The notes beneath the pieces are model-generated. The model made no database searches and was not told the origin of the DNA. It saw only the letters and a list, made by a program, of their open reading frames with translations. Shown here in pieces: positions 30,742-39,039 of a stretch of 64,000 bases of DNA. Made by a program: the position numbers and the translations under genes. Source of the DNA: Mycolicibacterium aubagnense (GTDB taxonomy: Bacteria; Actinomycetota; Actinomycetes; Mycobacteriales; Mycobacteriaceae); contig NZ_AP022577.1 in assembly GCF_010730955.1 (NCBI RefSeq), forward strand, positions 4,650,001-4,714,000. Reading direction: 5' to 3'. How positions within the stretch are numbered: the first letter of the stretch is position 1; the number at the start of each line of letters is the position of its first letter.

Positions 30742-31022
30742 CAGTCGCAACAGTCCCCGCAGTCGCAGCAGCAGTCGCAATCCCCGCAATCACAACAACA
30801 GTCGCACGTCCAGCAGCCGTCGAACCAGCCCGCCTTCCGCTCGGCCTTCTCGTCGGGATTCTCTTCGTCGAGTTCTTCGCCGGTGCCACCCTCCAACGGC
30901 ACGTCACCGAACGACGCGAGCGGCGCGCCGGCGTCGGGCGGCACATCCGTCGCGTCGAACCCCGCACGGCTGAAGGTCCGGGTCACCGCCCGCCGTAATT
31001 CGCGCGTCAGCAGCCGGTGCAC
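30738..31022 (-). CDS. Small acidic protein with a 13-cysteine C-terminal tail
   Basis: 94 residues from GTG 31022 (a TTG 18 bases upstream is the alternative; neither has a ribosome site). The N-terminus HRLLTRELRRAVTRTFSRAG is basic and helical, the middle is acidic (GEELDEENPDEKAE), and the last 22 residues hold 13 Cys and 7 Asp: the nine-residue unit CDCCCDCGD twice, then CCDC. This looks like a metal-binding tail. It diverges from a siderophore-interacting protein gene across an IdeR-like iron box at 31053-31071 that could control both. I know no named family; metal handling is inference. Confidence 0.65.
   Translation of the reverse strand: MHRLLTRELRRAVTRTFSRAGFDATDVPPDAGAPLASFGDVPLEGGTGEELDEENPDEKAERKAGWFDGCWTCDCCCDCGDCDCCCDCGDCCDC
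30753..30806. repeat. Two 27-base tandem repeats coding CDCCCDCGD
   Basis: Bases 30780-30806 and 30753-30779 encode the same nine residues on the minus strand but differ at several wobble bases (TGC/TGT, GAC/GAT). Synonymous drift between the copies means the amino acid sequence has been kept by selection, not merely by recent duplication. Confidence 0.7.
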
Positions 31023-31052
31023 AAACCGCAGAGAAACCAACCAGGATATAAA

Positions 31053-31071
31053 TTAGGTTATGCTGCCCTAA
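31053..31071. promoter_or_regulatory. IdeR-type iron box on the SIP start codon
   Basis: TTAGGTTATGCTGCCCTAA matches the mycobacterial IdeR consensus TTAGGTTAGSCTAACCTAA at 16 of 19 positions, with both outer arms intact. The last A is the first base of the SIP ATG. A TATAAA hexamer (31047-31052) just upstream is a good -10 for the plus strand, so Fe-IdeR would cover the transcription start. The box is also about 30 bases upstream of the Cys-rich gene on the other strand. Confidence 0.8.
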
Positions 31072-31796
31072 TGAACGAGTCGAAACCGTCGCGTGGAATC
31101 CAGGGGGCGCTGGTCAAACTCTGGCGAGGCGGCGACTTCGAGCTGACCGTCACCGGCCGCACCCAGATCACCCCGAACTACCTGCGGCTGCACTTCACCA
31201 CCGGAAACCTGTTGGCCGAACGGCCGGTACACCCGACCATGTGGGTCCGCGGTTGGTTCCCCGACGGAGACAGGGCGCACCAGCGTGGCTACACGCTGGT
31301 CAACCCCGATCCGGTTGCCGCCACCACCGACATCGACTTTGCGCTCCATGACGGTCTGGCCACCCGCTGGGCCCAGGATGCCAAGCCCGGCGACACCCTC
31401 GAGGTGACGCTGCTCGGCAGCAGCTTCGAGCTGCCCGAGCCTGCGCCGGCCGGCTACGTCCTGGTCGGCGACACCGCATCGCTGCCGGCCATCAACTCGC
31501 TGCTGCAGGCCATCGGCGAGGCGCCCATCCAGGTGTACCTGGAGGCCGGACACGACGACGACCGCGATCTTCAGGTGGGTACCGGGGCGCCGGGACTGAC
31601 CGTGACCTGGGTCGATCGCAAGAACAACGGCGAGGCGCTGGTCGATACTGTGCGGGCCTCGGCGTTCGACGGCTCGGGTCATTTCGGTTGGGTGGCATGC
31701 GACAACCGGACCACCCGGTCGGTGGTCAAGGTGCTGCGTGAGGACTACCAGATTCCGAAGAAGGCCATCAAAGCCCGGGCCTACTGGGAGGCTTGA
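31071..31796 (+). CDS. Siderophore-interacting protein (ferric-siderophore reductase family)
   Basis: 241 residues. FAD-binding domain with ITPNYLRLHFTTGNLLAERP and GYTLVNPDP (the RxYT-type flavin motif is changed to RGYT), then the SIP domain with GYVLVGDTASLPAINSLLQAI and the tail KAIKARAYWEA, close to the family's usual YW ending. Releases iron from mycobactin/carboxymycobactin-type siderophores by reduction to Fe2+ in the cytoplasm. An IdeR-like box overlaps the ATG, so expression should rise in low iron. The 3' end overlaps the converging TetR gene by 16 bases. Not at this place in Mtb. Confidence 0.9.
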   Translation: MNESKPSRGIQGALVKLWRGGDFELTVTGRTQITPNYLRLHFTTGNLLAERPVHPTMWVRGWFPDGDRAHQRGYTLVNPDPVAATTDIDFALHDGLATRWAQDAKPGDTLEVTLLGSSFELPEPAPAGYVLVGDTASLPAINSLLQAIGEAPIQVYLEAGHDDDRDLQVGTGAPGLTVTWVDRKNNGEALVDTVRASAFDGSGHFGWVACDNRTTRSVVKVLREDYQIPKKAIKARAYWEA

Positions 31797-32365
31797 TCTC
31801 TCGGGGCGAGCTGGGCCACGACGAATTCGTCGAGCATCGCGCGCTCGTCGTCTTCGTCGGCGCCGGGGAACATCAACAGCGACACCATCATCCGCACCAG
31901 CCAGTTGGCCCGGCGGTGCGCGGCCGCCGTCTCGAGGTCCGGCCACAACTCTGACAGGAACGCTGCCACCAGGCCGGTGATGACGTCCGACTGCGCGGCC
32001 ACCTCACCGCCGATGGGCCGCTGGGTGGCGACGAACCACGATGACAGGGCGGGACTTTCCCGCACGCTGCGCAGCGCGATCGCCACACCGTCGAGCAGCC
32101 GGGTGCGGGGGTCGCTGATATCTGCGATCTGCTCGCCGACGTGGGCGAACACCCGAAACGCCTCTCGGTGCACATAGGCCAGGTGCAACACGTCACGGTT
32201 CTCGTAGTACCGGTAGAGCGTAGCGCGGGAACAGCCTGCCGCCCTGGCGATTTCGAGCATTCCGACGGTCGCGGCATCCTGTTCGGCGAACAGGCGGTCG
32301 GCGGCGTCCAGGATGGCCTCCGCTGCGACCTCGGTGCGTCGGCCGGCCAGCCAGTCATTTGCCAT
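31781..32365 (-). CDS. TetR-family regulator (Rv1255c-like)
   Basis: 194 residues. N-terminal HTH: AEAILDAADRLFAEQ, then IARAAGCSRATLYRYYENRDVL; the rest is the ligand-binding helical domain with GLVAAFLSELWPDLE. The ATG at 32365 shares one base with the TGA of cyp130 (TGATG), so it is made with the P450 and is a likely feedback regulator of it, as in the Mtb pair Rv1255c-Rv1256c. A frame extends 19 codons upstream but reads through the P450 stop region. A TTGAC-N7-GTCAA dyad at the cyp130 promoter is a candidate site. Confidence 0.9.
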   Translation of the reverse strand: MANDWLAGRRTEVAAEAILDAADRLFAEQDAATVGMLEIARAAGCSRATLYRYYENRDVLHLAYVHREAFRVFAHVGEQIADISDPRTRLLDGVAIALRSVRESPALSSWFVATQRPIGGEVAAQSDVITGLVAAFLSELWPDLETAAAHRRANWLVRMMVSLLMFPGADEDDERAMLDEFVVAQLAPRDQASQ

Positions 32366-33615
32366 CAGCAGATGGTAAACGGCACCGATAACGGACGTCG
32401 CACATAGCTGCCGCCGGCCCACTCGATGTTGTCCTCATCGACGGTGAATTCCGGTATCCGCGAGAGCAGTTCGGTCAGCGCGACGCGAGACTGCATCCGC
32501 GCGGCCGCCGCGCCCAGGCAGTGGTGTGCGCCGTGACTGAACGTCAGGATATTGCGTGGTGCGCGCGTCACATCCAATTCGCCTGCGCCCGGGCCGTATT
32601 GGCGCTCGTCGCGGTTGCCCGAGCCGTAGAGCAGCAACGTCTTGCGACCGGCCGGAATGGTGGTGTCGCCGATGGTCACGTCGCGTGTGGCAGTGCGCGC
32701 GAGGCCCTGGACCGGCGAGGTGAGCCGGAGCAGTTCGTCGATGGATTCGGTGACGAGGTCGGGGTTTTCGACGAGCAGGCGGCGCTGGTCGGGTTGCCGG
32801 TGCAGGAGCTGCACGGAGCCGCCCAGCATTCCGGTGGTGGTGTCGTTGCCGCCGGTGACCATCGTGAAGGTGAACGCGAGGATCGACAGCAGATCAACGG
32901 TGTCGGCAGCCCCTTCTTCTTGCCCGGCGGCGACCAGGTGTGACACCGTGTCATCTTCGGGCTCCTTGCGACGGCGCTCGATCAGCGCGGTGAAGTACCC
33001 CATCATGTCGCCGAGCGCGCTGCCCAGCGTCTCGAGCGCACCACCCAGGCCACCCTCGGCGGTGTTGGCCGCGACGATGGCCTCGGTCCAGCCGTCGAAC
33101 TGATCGCGGTCGGCCTCGGGCACGCCCAGGTAATGCGCGACGACCATCGACGGCAGCGGCTTGAACAGCTCGGCCACGATGTCTCCACCACCGGCGGCCT
33201 TGAGCTTCTCCAGCCGTTGCACGACGAATTCGCGGACCTTGGGCTCGACGGCCTCGACCTGGCGCGGGGTGAAGCCGCGCGACACCAGCTTGCGGAATTC
33301 GGTGTGCACGGGCGGGTCCGTCATCACCATCGGCGGGTTGTCCTGCAGTCCAATGAGTTCGAGCTCGCCGTAGTTGACGGTCAGGCCCTGCGCCGAGGAG
33401 AACGTCTCGTGGTCGCGGGCGGCGGTCCAGATGTCGGCGTGCCGGGACAGCACGTAGTAGTCGGCGCCGGGATGGTCGGCGGGCACCACGTGGTGCACGG
33501 GATCGTAGTCGCGCAATGACCGGTACATCGGCCAGGGATCGACCCACCCGGCGGAATCGGCAAGCTGGAACGCCACGGGGGAGTCGGATGTCTCGTGAGA
33601 CAAAATCGCCGTCAT
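32365..33615 (-). CDS. cyp130: Cytochrome P450 CYP130
   Basis: 416 residues. Heme-binding FSHGAHHCLGAAAARM with the thiolate Cys, I-helix oxygen-activation motif GGNDTT, and ExxR as ELLR in ESIDELLRLTSP. Position and partner TetR match Mtb cyp130 (Rv1256c), a monooxygenase that binds azoles and arylamides in vitro but whose natural substrate is not settled. Starts ATG 33615, where the promoter at 33622-33650 predicts the transcript itself begins. Upstream is a GlcD-like gene, 42 bases away, as in Mtb. Confidence 0.92.
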   Translation of the reverse strand: MTAILSHETSDSPVAFQLADSAGWVDPWPMYRSLRDYDPVHHVVPADHPGADYYVLSRHADIWTAARDHETFSSAQGLTVNYGELELIGLQDNPPMVMTDPPVHTEFRKLVSRGFTPRQVEAVEPKVREFVVQRLEKLKAAGGGDIVAELFKPLPSMVVAHYLGVPEADRDQFDGWTEAIVAANTAEGGLGGALETLGSALGDMMGYFTALIERRRKEPEDDTVSHLVAAGQEEGAADTVDLLSILAFTFTMVTGGNDTTTGMLGGSVQLLHRQPDQRRLLVENPDLVTESIDELLRLTSPVQGLARTATRDVTIGDTTIPAGRKTLLLYGSGNRDERQYGPGAGELDVTRAPRNILTFSHGAHHCLGAAAARMQSRVALTELLSRIPEFTVDEDNIEWAGGSYVRRPLSVPFTIC

Positions 33616-33621
33616 GTCTTA

Positions 33622-33650
33622 TATGTACGGCGGTTGACCGGACGTGTCAA
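33622..33650 (-). promoter_or_regulatory. Consensus promoter of cyp130 with embedded dyad
   Basis: On the minus strand TTGACA (33650 to 33645) and TACATA (33627 to 33622) are separated by exactly 17 bases, a near-ideal sigma-70-type promoter and unusual in mycobacteria. The predicted start is at 33615-33616, i.e. the ATG itself. TTGAC-N7-GTCAA (33634-33650) is an inverted repeat over the -35, a candidate operator for the cotranscribed TetR. Confidence 0.65.
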
Positions 33651-33657
33651 TGCCGAA

Positions 33658-35022
33658 TCAGATGCCCGCGCCCGGATTCAGGATGTTGTCGGGGTCCAGT
33701 GCCGCCTTGATCCGGCGGTTCAGTTCCATGACTTCGGGACCGAGTTGACCGGCCAGCCAGGGCCGCTTGAGCCGGCCGACGCCGTGTTCGCCGGTGATGG
33801 TGCCGCCCAGCGACACGGCGAGGTCCATGATCTCGCCGAACGCGATGTTGGCCCGTCGGGTGTTATCGGCGTCGTTCGGGTCGTGAACGATCAGCGGGTG
33901 GGTGTTGCCGTCCCCGGCGTGCGCGATCACCGAGATCAGCAGGTCGTGCTTCCGGGCGATGGCACCCACGCCGTCGACCAGGTCCGCCAGCGCGGGCAAC
34001 GGCACCCCGACGTCCTCCAGGAGCAGTGGGCCCTTGGCTTCCACGGCCGGGATGGCGAACCGCCGGGCGGCCACGAAGGCTTCGCCCTCGTCCGGGTCGT
34101 CGGTCGAAAACACCTCTGTCGCACCGGCTTCGGTGAACACGCGGGCCATGAACGCGGTGTCCTCGACGCCCGCGGCGCCGCGATCGTCAGATGCCGCCAC
34201 CAGCATCGCCTTGGCGGTGCGGTCCAGTCCCATCTTGAGTTTGTCCTCGACCGCGTTGATCGCGACGTCGTCCATGAACTCCAGCATCGACGGGCGAATC
34301 CGGCCGGTGACGGTCACGACGGCATCGGCTGCCGCCCGCACCGAGTCGAAGCTCGCCACGACAGTGCACCCGCGGTGCTGTGGCGGCAGCAGGCGCAGCG
34401 TCGCCTCGGTGACGACGCCGAGTGTGCCTTCGCTGCCGACGAACAGTTTGGTGAGGCTCAGTCCCGCAACGTCCTTCAGCCGCGGCCCGCCGAGCCGTAC
34501 CGCGGTGCCGTCGGCCAGGACCACCTGCAGGCCGAGAATGTAGTCGGTCGTGACGCCGTATTTCACACAGCACAGGCCGCCGGCGTTGGTGGCCACATTG
34601 CCGCCGATGCTGCAGATTTCGAACGACGACGGATCGGGTGGGTACCAGAGTCCTTGGGCCGCAACGGCTTTCTTCACCTCGGCGTTGAGCAGGCCGGGCT
34701 GCACCACGGCGGTGCGGGTGGCCGTGTCGACGACGATGTCGCGCATCCGTTCGGTGGTCAGCACGATGCCGCCGTCGACGGCCGTCGCGCCGCCGGACAG
34801 GCTGGTGCCGGCGCCGCGCGGCACCACCGCAATTTTGTGAGCACTGGCCCACCGCAGGATCGTCTGTACCTCTTCGGTGCTCCGCGGCCGCACCACGGCG
34901 ATGGGCGTGCCGGCGTCCGGATCCAGCGCGCGGTCCTGTCGGTAGGACGCGACGATGTCCGGATCGGTGACGACGGCGTCGGCGGGCAGGTCGGCGATGA
35001 GGCTCGGCAGCGCGGTGTGCAC
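33658..35022 (-). CDS. FAD-linked oxidase, GlcD-like (Rv1257c-like)
   Basis: 454 residues, same length class and position as Mtb Rv1257c. FAD domain with VVPRGAGTSLSGGATA and ICSIGGNVATNAGGLCCVKYG; C-terminal domain with HAGDGNTHPLIVHDP, GEHGVGRLKRPWL and the tail ALDPDNILNPGAGI typical of glycolate oxidase/D-lactate dehydrogenase subunits. GTG start; the frame extends upstream without features. The minus-strand neighbours cyp130 and TetR follow. Substrate unknown. Confidence 0.92.
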   Translation of the reverse strand: MHTALPSLIADLPADAVVTDPDIVASYRQDRALDPDAGTPIAVVRPRSTEEVQTILRWASAHKIAVVPRGAGTSLSGGATAVDGGIVLTTERMRDIVVDTATRTAVVQPGLLNAEVKKAVAAQGLWYPPDPSSFEICSIGGNVATNAGGLCCVKYGVTTDYILGLQVVLADGTAVRLGGPRLKDVAGLSLTKLFVGSEGTLGVVTEATLRLLPPQHRGCTVVASFDSVRAAADAVVTVTGRIRPSMLEFMDDVAINAVEDKLKMGLDRTAKAMLVAASDDRGAAGVEDTAFMARVFTEAGATEVFSTDDPDEGEAFVAARRFAIPAVEAKGPLLLEDVGVPLPALADLVDGVGAIARKHDLLISVIAHAGDGNTHPLIVHDPNDADNTRRANIAFGEIMDLAVSLGGTITGEHGVGRLKRPWLAGQLGPEVMELNRRIKAALDPDNILNPGAGI

Positions 35023-35123
35023 TCGGCAAGTCTAGGAGCGGCGCGCCGACCAGCGACGGCGTGCGCCATGTGCCATGTGCATTAATCCCGTGTAACGACC
35101 GTGTTACCGGTACGCTCGATAGC

Positions 35124-35471
35124 GTGTACAGCAAGGCCCTGTTGGCCGAGATGGAGGCGCTGCGCGACAGCCGTCGCGGGGCGCATGTGTCTGCGACTGC
35201 GATCGAACTTCATGTGCGCGCCGTGAGTCGCAGTGTGCGCACGCGTCGCCCGGCTTTCGTGGCCGATGCGGCCCTCGACGCCATCGCGCCCGGCTCGGTG
35301 ACAACCATTGCGGCGCTGGAGCTTTGGATGGCCGGCCTCTGGCAGCGGGCCCCCGGGGGCTATCTGATCGACGACCGCGAACTCATCGCCCATTTGTCCG
35401 CCGGGCCGGTTCGGCGCTGGGCGCGTCGGGTGTGGCTGAATCTCAACAGCGAGTCGGTCATCCCGTTCTGA
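35124..35471 (+). CDS. Small protein of unknown function, leaderless
   Basis: 115 residues, no signal or membrane helix, basic. The C-terminal half ELWMAGLWQRAPGGYLIDDR is a pattern often seen in small actinobacterial and phage proteins with a winged-helix-like end, where GLW..GGY.I.D forms the beta wing. The GTG at 35124 lies 13 bases after the start of a TACGCT -10 hexamer (35111-35116), so transcription would begin on it; a GTAAC-N6-GTTAC dyad sits at 35092-35107 before the promoter. The end overlaps the converging TetR gene by 14 bases. No Mtb counterpart here. Confidence 0.6.
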   Translation: MYSKALLAEMEALRDSRRGAHVSATAIELHVRAVSRSVRTRRPAFVADAALDAIAPGSVTTIAALELWMAGLWQRAPGGYLIDDRELIAHLSAGPVRRWARRVWLNLNSESVIPF

Positions 35472-36096
35472 CCGCGCCGGCAGTCGTGCGGACTGCGCGC
35501 AGTGAAGCAAACAACAGGTTGTTCAGCATGTCGATGAGGTGTTCGCGGTCGATGGTGATCGCCCCGACGAGGACGGCGGTCAGCGTCTCGGCCACTCCGC
35601 CGATGACAAACTGTGCGGCCAACCGCACATCCAGCGGCTGTGGGTTGGTCTCGGAACCGCTCAGCCCGGCGACGATGCCGGCGAACCGCTGAGCCTCGGC
35701 GAGGCGGCGCGGTCCGAGGGCCGTTGAGGAAACCGCCTCGATCAGGACGATGCGGCCCTTGCGTTGATCTGTCAGCGCGACGTCGGCGAGCGCGCTGAGC
35801 GCCGCGCGTGCCCGCGCCCGGGGGCTGCCTTCGGTGTCGGCGATCGCGGCGAGCCCACGCTCTTCGACCTCGGCCATGATGCTGTCGAACACCGCCAGGT
35901 GCAGGTCCTCGATGGTCGGAAACGACTCGGCGAAGTACCGCGCAGCGAGCCCGGCCCGCTCGGCGACGCCGCGCAAGGTTGTCGCGGCGATGCCCTTGGT
36001 ACCCATGAGGTCCAGGCCGGCGGCGACGAACCGCCGCCGCCGCTCGGCGATGCGGTCGGCTCCGCTCAGTCCGCCGTAGTGCCTTGCCTCACTCAC
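35458..36096 (-). CDS. TetR-family regulator divergent from the MpaB-like gene
   Basis: 212 residues. HTH: RRRRFVAAGLDLMGTKG, then LRGVAERAGLAARYFAESFP, then ligand domain ending in a helix with FVIGGVAETLTAVLVGAI. The GTG at 36096 was chosen over an upstream ATG-class start because the preceding 18 codons overlap the intergenic dyad. It diverges from an MpaB-like oxygenase; the 80 bases between hold a 12-base imperfect dyad and a third half-site, so mutual control of both genes is likely. Confidence 0.88.
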   Translation of the reverse strand: MSEARHYGGLSGADRIAERRRRFVAAGLDLMGTKGIAATTLRGVAERAGLAARYFAESFPTIEDLHLAVFDSIMAEVEERGLAAIADTEGSPRARARAALSALADVALTDQRKGRIVLIEAVSSTALGPRRLAEAQRFAGIVAGLSGSETNPQPLDVRLAAQFVIGGVAETLTAVLVGAITIDREHLIDMLNNLLFASLRAVRTTAGAVRTG

Positions 36097-36116
36097 GTCA
36101 CCAATCTTGACACACG

Positions 36117-36165
36117 CGTTGACAGATGGTTGCCTGATCTCATCTATCAACGCTTGATGACAGAT
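36117..36165. promoter_or_regulatory. Dyad and extra half-site between TetR and MpaB-like genes
   Basis: CGTTGACAGATG (36117-36128) and CATCTATCAACG (36141-36152) are inverted with one mismatch and a 12-base spacer. TGACAGAT occurs again at 36158-36165. Three half-sites between divergent genes fit a TetR operator controlling both promoters. Confidence 0.6.
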
Positions 36166-36176
36166 TGGATGTGCGC

Positions 36177-37124
36177 ATGACCATGACTGCCTCGCCGGTT
36201 GAGGCCGGCGTTGCGCCGTGGCAGCCCGGCCGGCCTCACGCTGCGCTCGCCGCCGATGTCAGATGGTGGGTCGGCTCGCCGCTGAGTCTCGGTCTCTTCG
36301 GGCGCCTGGCGCTCGATCAGGTGGCGTACCGGCCTGTCGCCGCGGCCGTGGACCACTCCGGCCGGTTTCAGGAGAACTTCACCGATCGCGGCATCAGGTC
36401 GCTGGCCTACACCATGTTGATGCTCTTCGGCGACGAATCCGACCGGCGCCTCGACACCGAGGGGCTGAAGCGTCTGCACTCCGCGGTGAAAGGCACCGGC
36501 AACGGCGAGTTCGCCGACACGAGGTTCAGCGCGCTCGACCCTGACCTCTGGAAGTGGGTCGCGGTGAGCGGGCTGAATGCCCTGTACCGCGGCTATCTGG
36601 CGATATGCGGCCGTGATCTCGACTCCGAGGAGCGCGAAGTCGTGTACCAGACCGTGCGATGGATGGCGAGCTATCTCGAGTTGCCCAGCGCTCGGGCCAA
36701 GCTGCCGGAAACGCTTGCCGACATGCTGGCGTACTACGACCGGGTCGCCGAGGAGTCCTTGGCGGACAACGGATTCCTGCAGTACGCCGATGACAGCTTC
36801 GACACCCTGCCGGTCCCCGCGCTGCTCCCGAAGCTGCTGAGGTCGATCATGTCGCCGTTGTGGTCCGCGGTGACCCCCGTGGTGTTGCGGGTGCCCAAGG
36901 TGTTGGGGCGGCGCCATGCTCACCCGAAGATGCAAGAGCTGCTCGCCATTCGGTCGACACCCTTGAACCGTATTGAATATGCGCTGTACCTGAGGGCGTC
37001 GCAGCTGGTCTGGCGGTACCTGCCGCGAGCGCTCGTTCTTGATCCGCTGGCGTACAACCGGTACCGCTACGAACGGCTGCGGTCGGCCTACCACAGCGTC
37101 CAATTGGACAGCTTCGCCGCATAG
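36177..37124 (+). CDS. MpaB-like (DUF2236) oxygenase family protein
   Basis: 315 residues. Features of the DUF2236/latex-clearing-like family: [24 protein letters not shown] near the start, the [19 protein letters not shown] segment and the [18 protein letters not shown] helix. Members include heme-dependent oxygenases and the MpaB peroxidase-like enzyme; which reaction occurs here is unknown. Start ATG 36177 preferred over a TTG four codons upstream and an ATG two codons later. Probably controlled by the divergent TetR. UdgB follows 28 bases later. Confidence 0.8.
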   Translation: MTMTASPVEAGVAPWQPGRPHAALAADVRWWVGSPLSLGLFGRLALDQVAYRPVAAAVDHSGRFQENFTDRGIRSLAYTMLMLFGDESDRRLDTEGLKRLHSAVKGTGNGEFADTRFSALDPDLWKWVAVSGLNALYRGYLAICGRDLDSEEREVVYQTVRWMASYLELPSARAKLPETLADMLAYYDRVAEESLADNGFLQYADDSFDTLPVPALLPKLLRSIMSPLWSAVTPVVLRVPKVLGRRHAHPKMQELLAIRSTPLNRIEYALYLRASQLVWRYLPRALVLDPLAYNRYRYERLRSAYHSVQLDSFAA

Positions 37125-37152
37125 TCGCGCGGCCCAGGCGCAGAATCTGGGA

Positions 37153-37983
37153 GTGCTGCCGCATCCCCGAACCGGAGTGTTGTTCCCCTCCCCGGTGCCG
37201 GCCGGTTCGGGTTGGCCCGGGGACCCGGCCGACGCCGACACGCCCGTCGCCCGCACCGCGGCGCAGGTCCGGGCCAGTGCCCGCCGCTGCATCGAGGTGG
37301 CCGAGCTCGACGCCCAGGTATCCGTGTGCCGCGGGTGTCCGCGCCTGGTCACCTGGCGTGAGGACGTCGCGACGCGGACGGTGGCCACGCGCAAGGCGTA
37401 CGCCGGCGAGCCGTACTGGGGCCGGCCGGCGCCGGGTCTCGGGGTGGACCGGCCGCGGATCTGGGTACTGGGACTGGCGCCGGCCGCGCACGGCGCCAAC
37501 CGCACCGGTCGGGTGTTCACCGGTGACAGGTCGGGCGACTTCCTCTTCGCGGCCCTGCACCGCGCCGGCCTGGCCAGCAGTGCCGAGAGCATCGATGCCG
37601 CAGATGGGTTGACCCTCAACGATATTCGCGTGGTCGCCGCGGTCCGATGCGCGCCGCCCGACAACGCCCCGACGCCGGCCGAACGTGATACGTGCGAGCC
37701 GTGGCTGCGCGCGGAGTGGCGGCTGACGGCCCAGGACGTCCGGGTTGTCGTCGCGCTCGGCGCCTTCGCCTGGAAGGCCGCGCTGGCGCTGACCGGCGCG
37801 GGACGACCCGTTCCGAAGTTCGGCCACGGCGCGCTGGCCGCGCTTCCCGACGGGCGTCGTCTGCTGGGCTGCTACCACCCCAGCCAGCAGAACACGTTCA
37901 CCGGCAGGCTCACCCCGGCCATGCTCGATGACGTGTTCACCGTGGCCAAGGGAATCGCGTCAGGCGAGAAAGAGTTGGATTAG
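37153..37983 (+). CDS. udgB: Family 5 uracil-DNA glycosylase UdgB
   Basis: 276 residues from GTG 37153. Removes uracil (and often hypoxanthine or ethenocytosine) from DNA in base excision repair. Family 5 motifs: [20 protein letters not shown] in the first active site and [12 protein letters not shown] in the second (HPSxxN). Four cysteines for the Fe-S cluster: two in VCRGCPRLV, one in VRCAPPDN and one in DTCEPWL. Order after the TetR/MpaB insert matches Mtb Rv1259. The start is uncertain: GGGA lies almost on the GTG and an in-frame TTG inside the MpaB-like gene could give a longer form. Confidence 0.92.
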   Translation: MLPHPRTGVLFPSPVPAGSGWPGDPADADTPVARTAAQVRASARRCIEVAELDAQVSVCRGCPRLVTWREDVATRTVATRKAYAGEPYWGRPAPGLGVDRPRIWVLGLAPAAHGANRTGRVFTGDRSGDFLFAALHRAGLASSAESIDAADGLTLNDIRVVAAVRCAPPDNAPTPAERDTCEPWLRAEWRLTAQDVRVVVALGAFAWKAALALTGAGRPVPKFGHGALAALPDGRRLLGCYHPSQQNTFTGRLTPAMLDDVFTVAKGIASGEKELD

Positions 37984-37986
37984 AGC

Positions 37987-39039
37987 GTGCAGTTGTCCGT
38001 CCTTGATCTCGTCCCGGTCCGTAGCGACCAGTCCACCGTCGATGCCTTCGCCGCCACCGTGCGCCTCGCCAAGGTCGCCGACGAGCTTGGCTATACCCGC
38101 TACTGGGTGGCAGAACACCACAACATGCCCGCGGTCGCCGCCACCAGCCCGCCGGTGGTGCTGGGCTACCTGGCTGCGCAGACCTCACGGATCCGGCTCG
38201 GCTCGGGCGGCGTGATGCTGCCCAACCATGCCCCGCTGGCGGTCGCCGAGCAGTTCGCACTGTTGGAGGCAGCCGCGCCGGGCCGCATCGACTTGGGCGT
38301 CGGGCGGGCACCGGGGACCGACCCCGTCACCTCGATCGCGCTGCGCGGCCCGGCCGGACGCAGCGATGAGGACATCCACCGCTTTCCCGAGTACCTCGAC
38401 GACGTCGTCGCGCTCATGAGCCCCGGCGGCGTCAAGGTCTCTCTCGAGGGGCGAAACCTGTTGGACCAGAATTACATTCTGAAGGCCACCCCGTCGGCTG
38501 TGAGTCCGCCGAAACTGTGGCTGCTCGGCTCGTCGATGTATTCGGCACACCTCGCCGCCGCCAAGGGATTGCCGTACGTGTTCGCCCACCACTTCTCCGG
38601 GCAGGGCACCGAGGAAGCGCTGACCACCTATCGCGAGGAGTTCCGGCCCAGCGAATTCGCCGACAAGCCAACGACATTCATGACGGTCAATGCGTGCGTG
38701 GCGGAGACGCGGCGGGAGGCCGAGGAGCTGATCCGGCCGAACCTGCAGATGATGGCTTGGCTGCGGACCGGTGAACCGCTGCGCGCGCTGGACCTGGTCG
38801 AGGACTCCGAGCGAAACGAGCTCACCGCACCCCAGCAGGCCATCGTGGCCGCCGGGATGGAGCGGGCCATCGTCGGCGCACCTGCCGAGGCCGCGCAGCA
38901 AATCCGGGACCTGGCATCGTATTTCGGTGTCGACGAGGTGATGGTCAGCCCCGTCGCCTCCGCTCGCCGGGGCTGCGATCCAGCCACCGCCCCGGCCCGG
39001 GAGACGACGCTACGGCTCCTGGCCGAGCAGCTGCTCTAA
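37987..39039 (+). CDS. LLM-class flavin-dependent oxidoreductase
   Basis: 350 residues, a luciferase-like monooxygenase of the MsnO8 type: LSVLDLVPVRSD at the start, YWVAEHHNMPAVAATSP, RIRLGSGGVMLPNHAPLAVAEQ split over two strands, GRIDLGVGRAPGTDP and LGSSMYSAHLAAAKGLPYVFAHHF. Uses FMNH2 or F420H2; substrate unknown. GTG start three bases after the udgB stop, so the two are cotranscribed. In Mtb this slot has a different flavin monooxygenase (Rv1260). Its TAA overlaps the stop of the converging nitroreductase (CTAA). Confidence 0.88.
   Translation: MQLSVLDLVPVRSDQSTVDAFAATVRLAKVADELGYTRYWVAEHHNMPAVAATSPPVVLGYLAAQTSRIRLGSGGVMLPNHAPLAVAEQFALLEAAAPGRIDLGVGRAPGTDPVTSIALRGPAGRSDEDIHRFPEYLDDVVALMSPGGVKVSLEGRNLLDQNYILKATPSAVSPPKLWLLGSSMYSAHLAAAKGLPYVFAHHFSGQGTEEALTTYREEFRPSEFADKPTTFMTVNACVAETRREAEELIRPNLQMMAWLRTGEPLRALDLVEDSERNELTAPQQAIVAAGMERAIVGAPAEAAQQIRDLASYFGVDEVMVSPVASARRGCDPATAPARETTLRLLAEQLL

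Noticed and set aside
35082..35510. Minus-strand open frame of about 140 codons opposite the leaderless small gene
   Set aside because: No ribosome site, shadow composition; the plus strand has a promoter-placed start and a recognisable C-terminal pattern.
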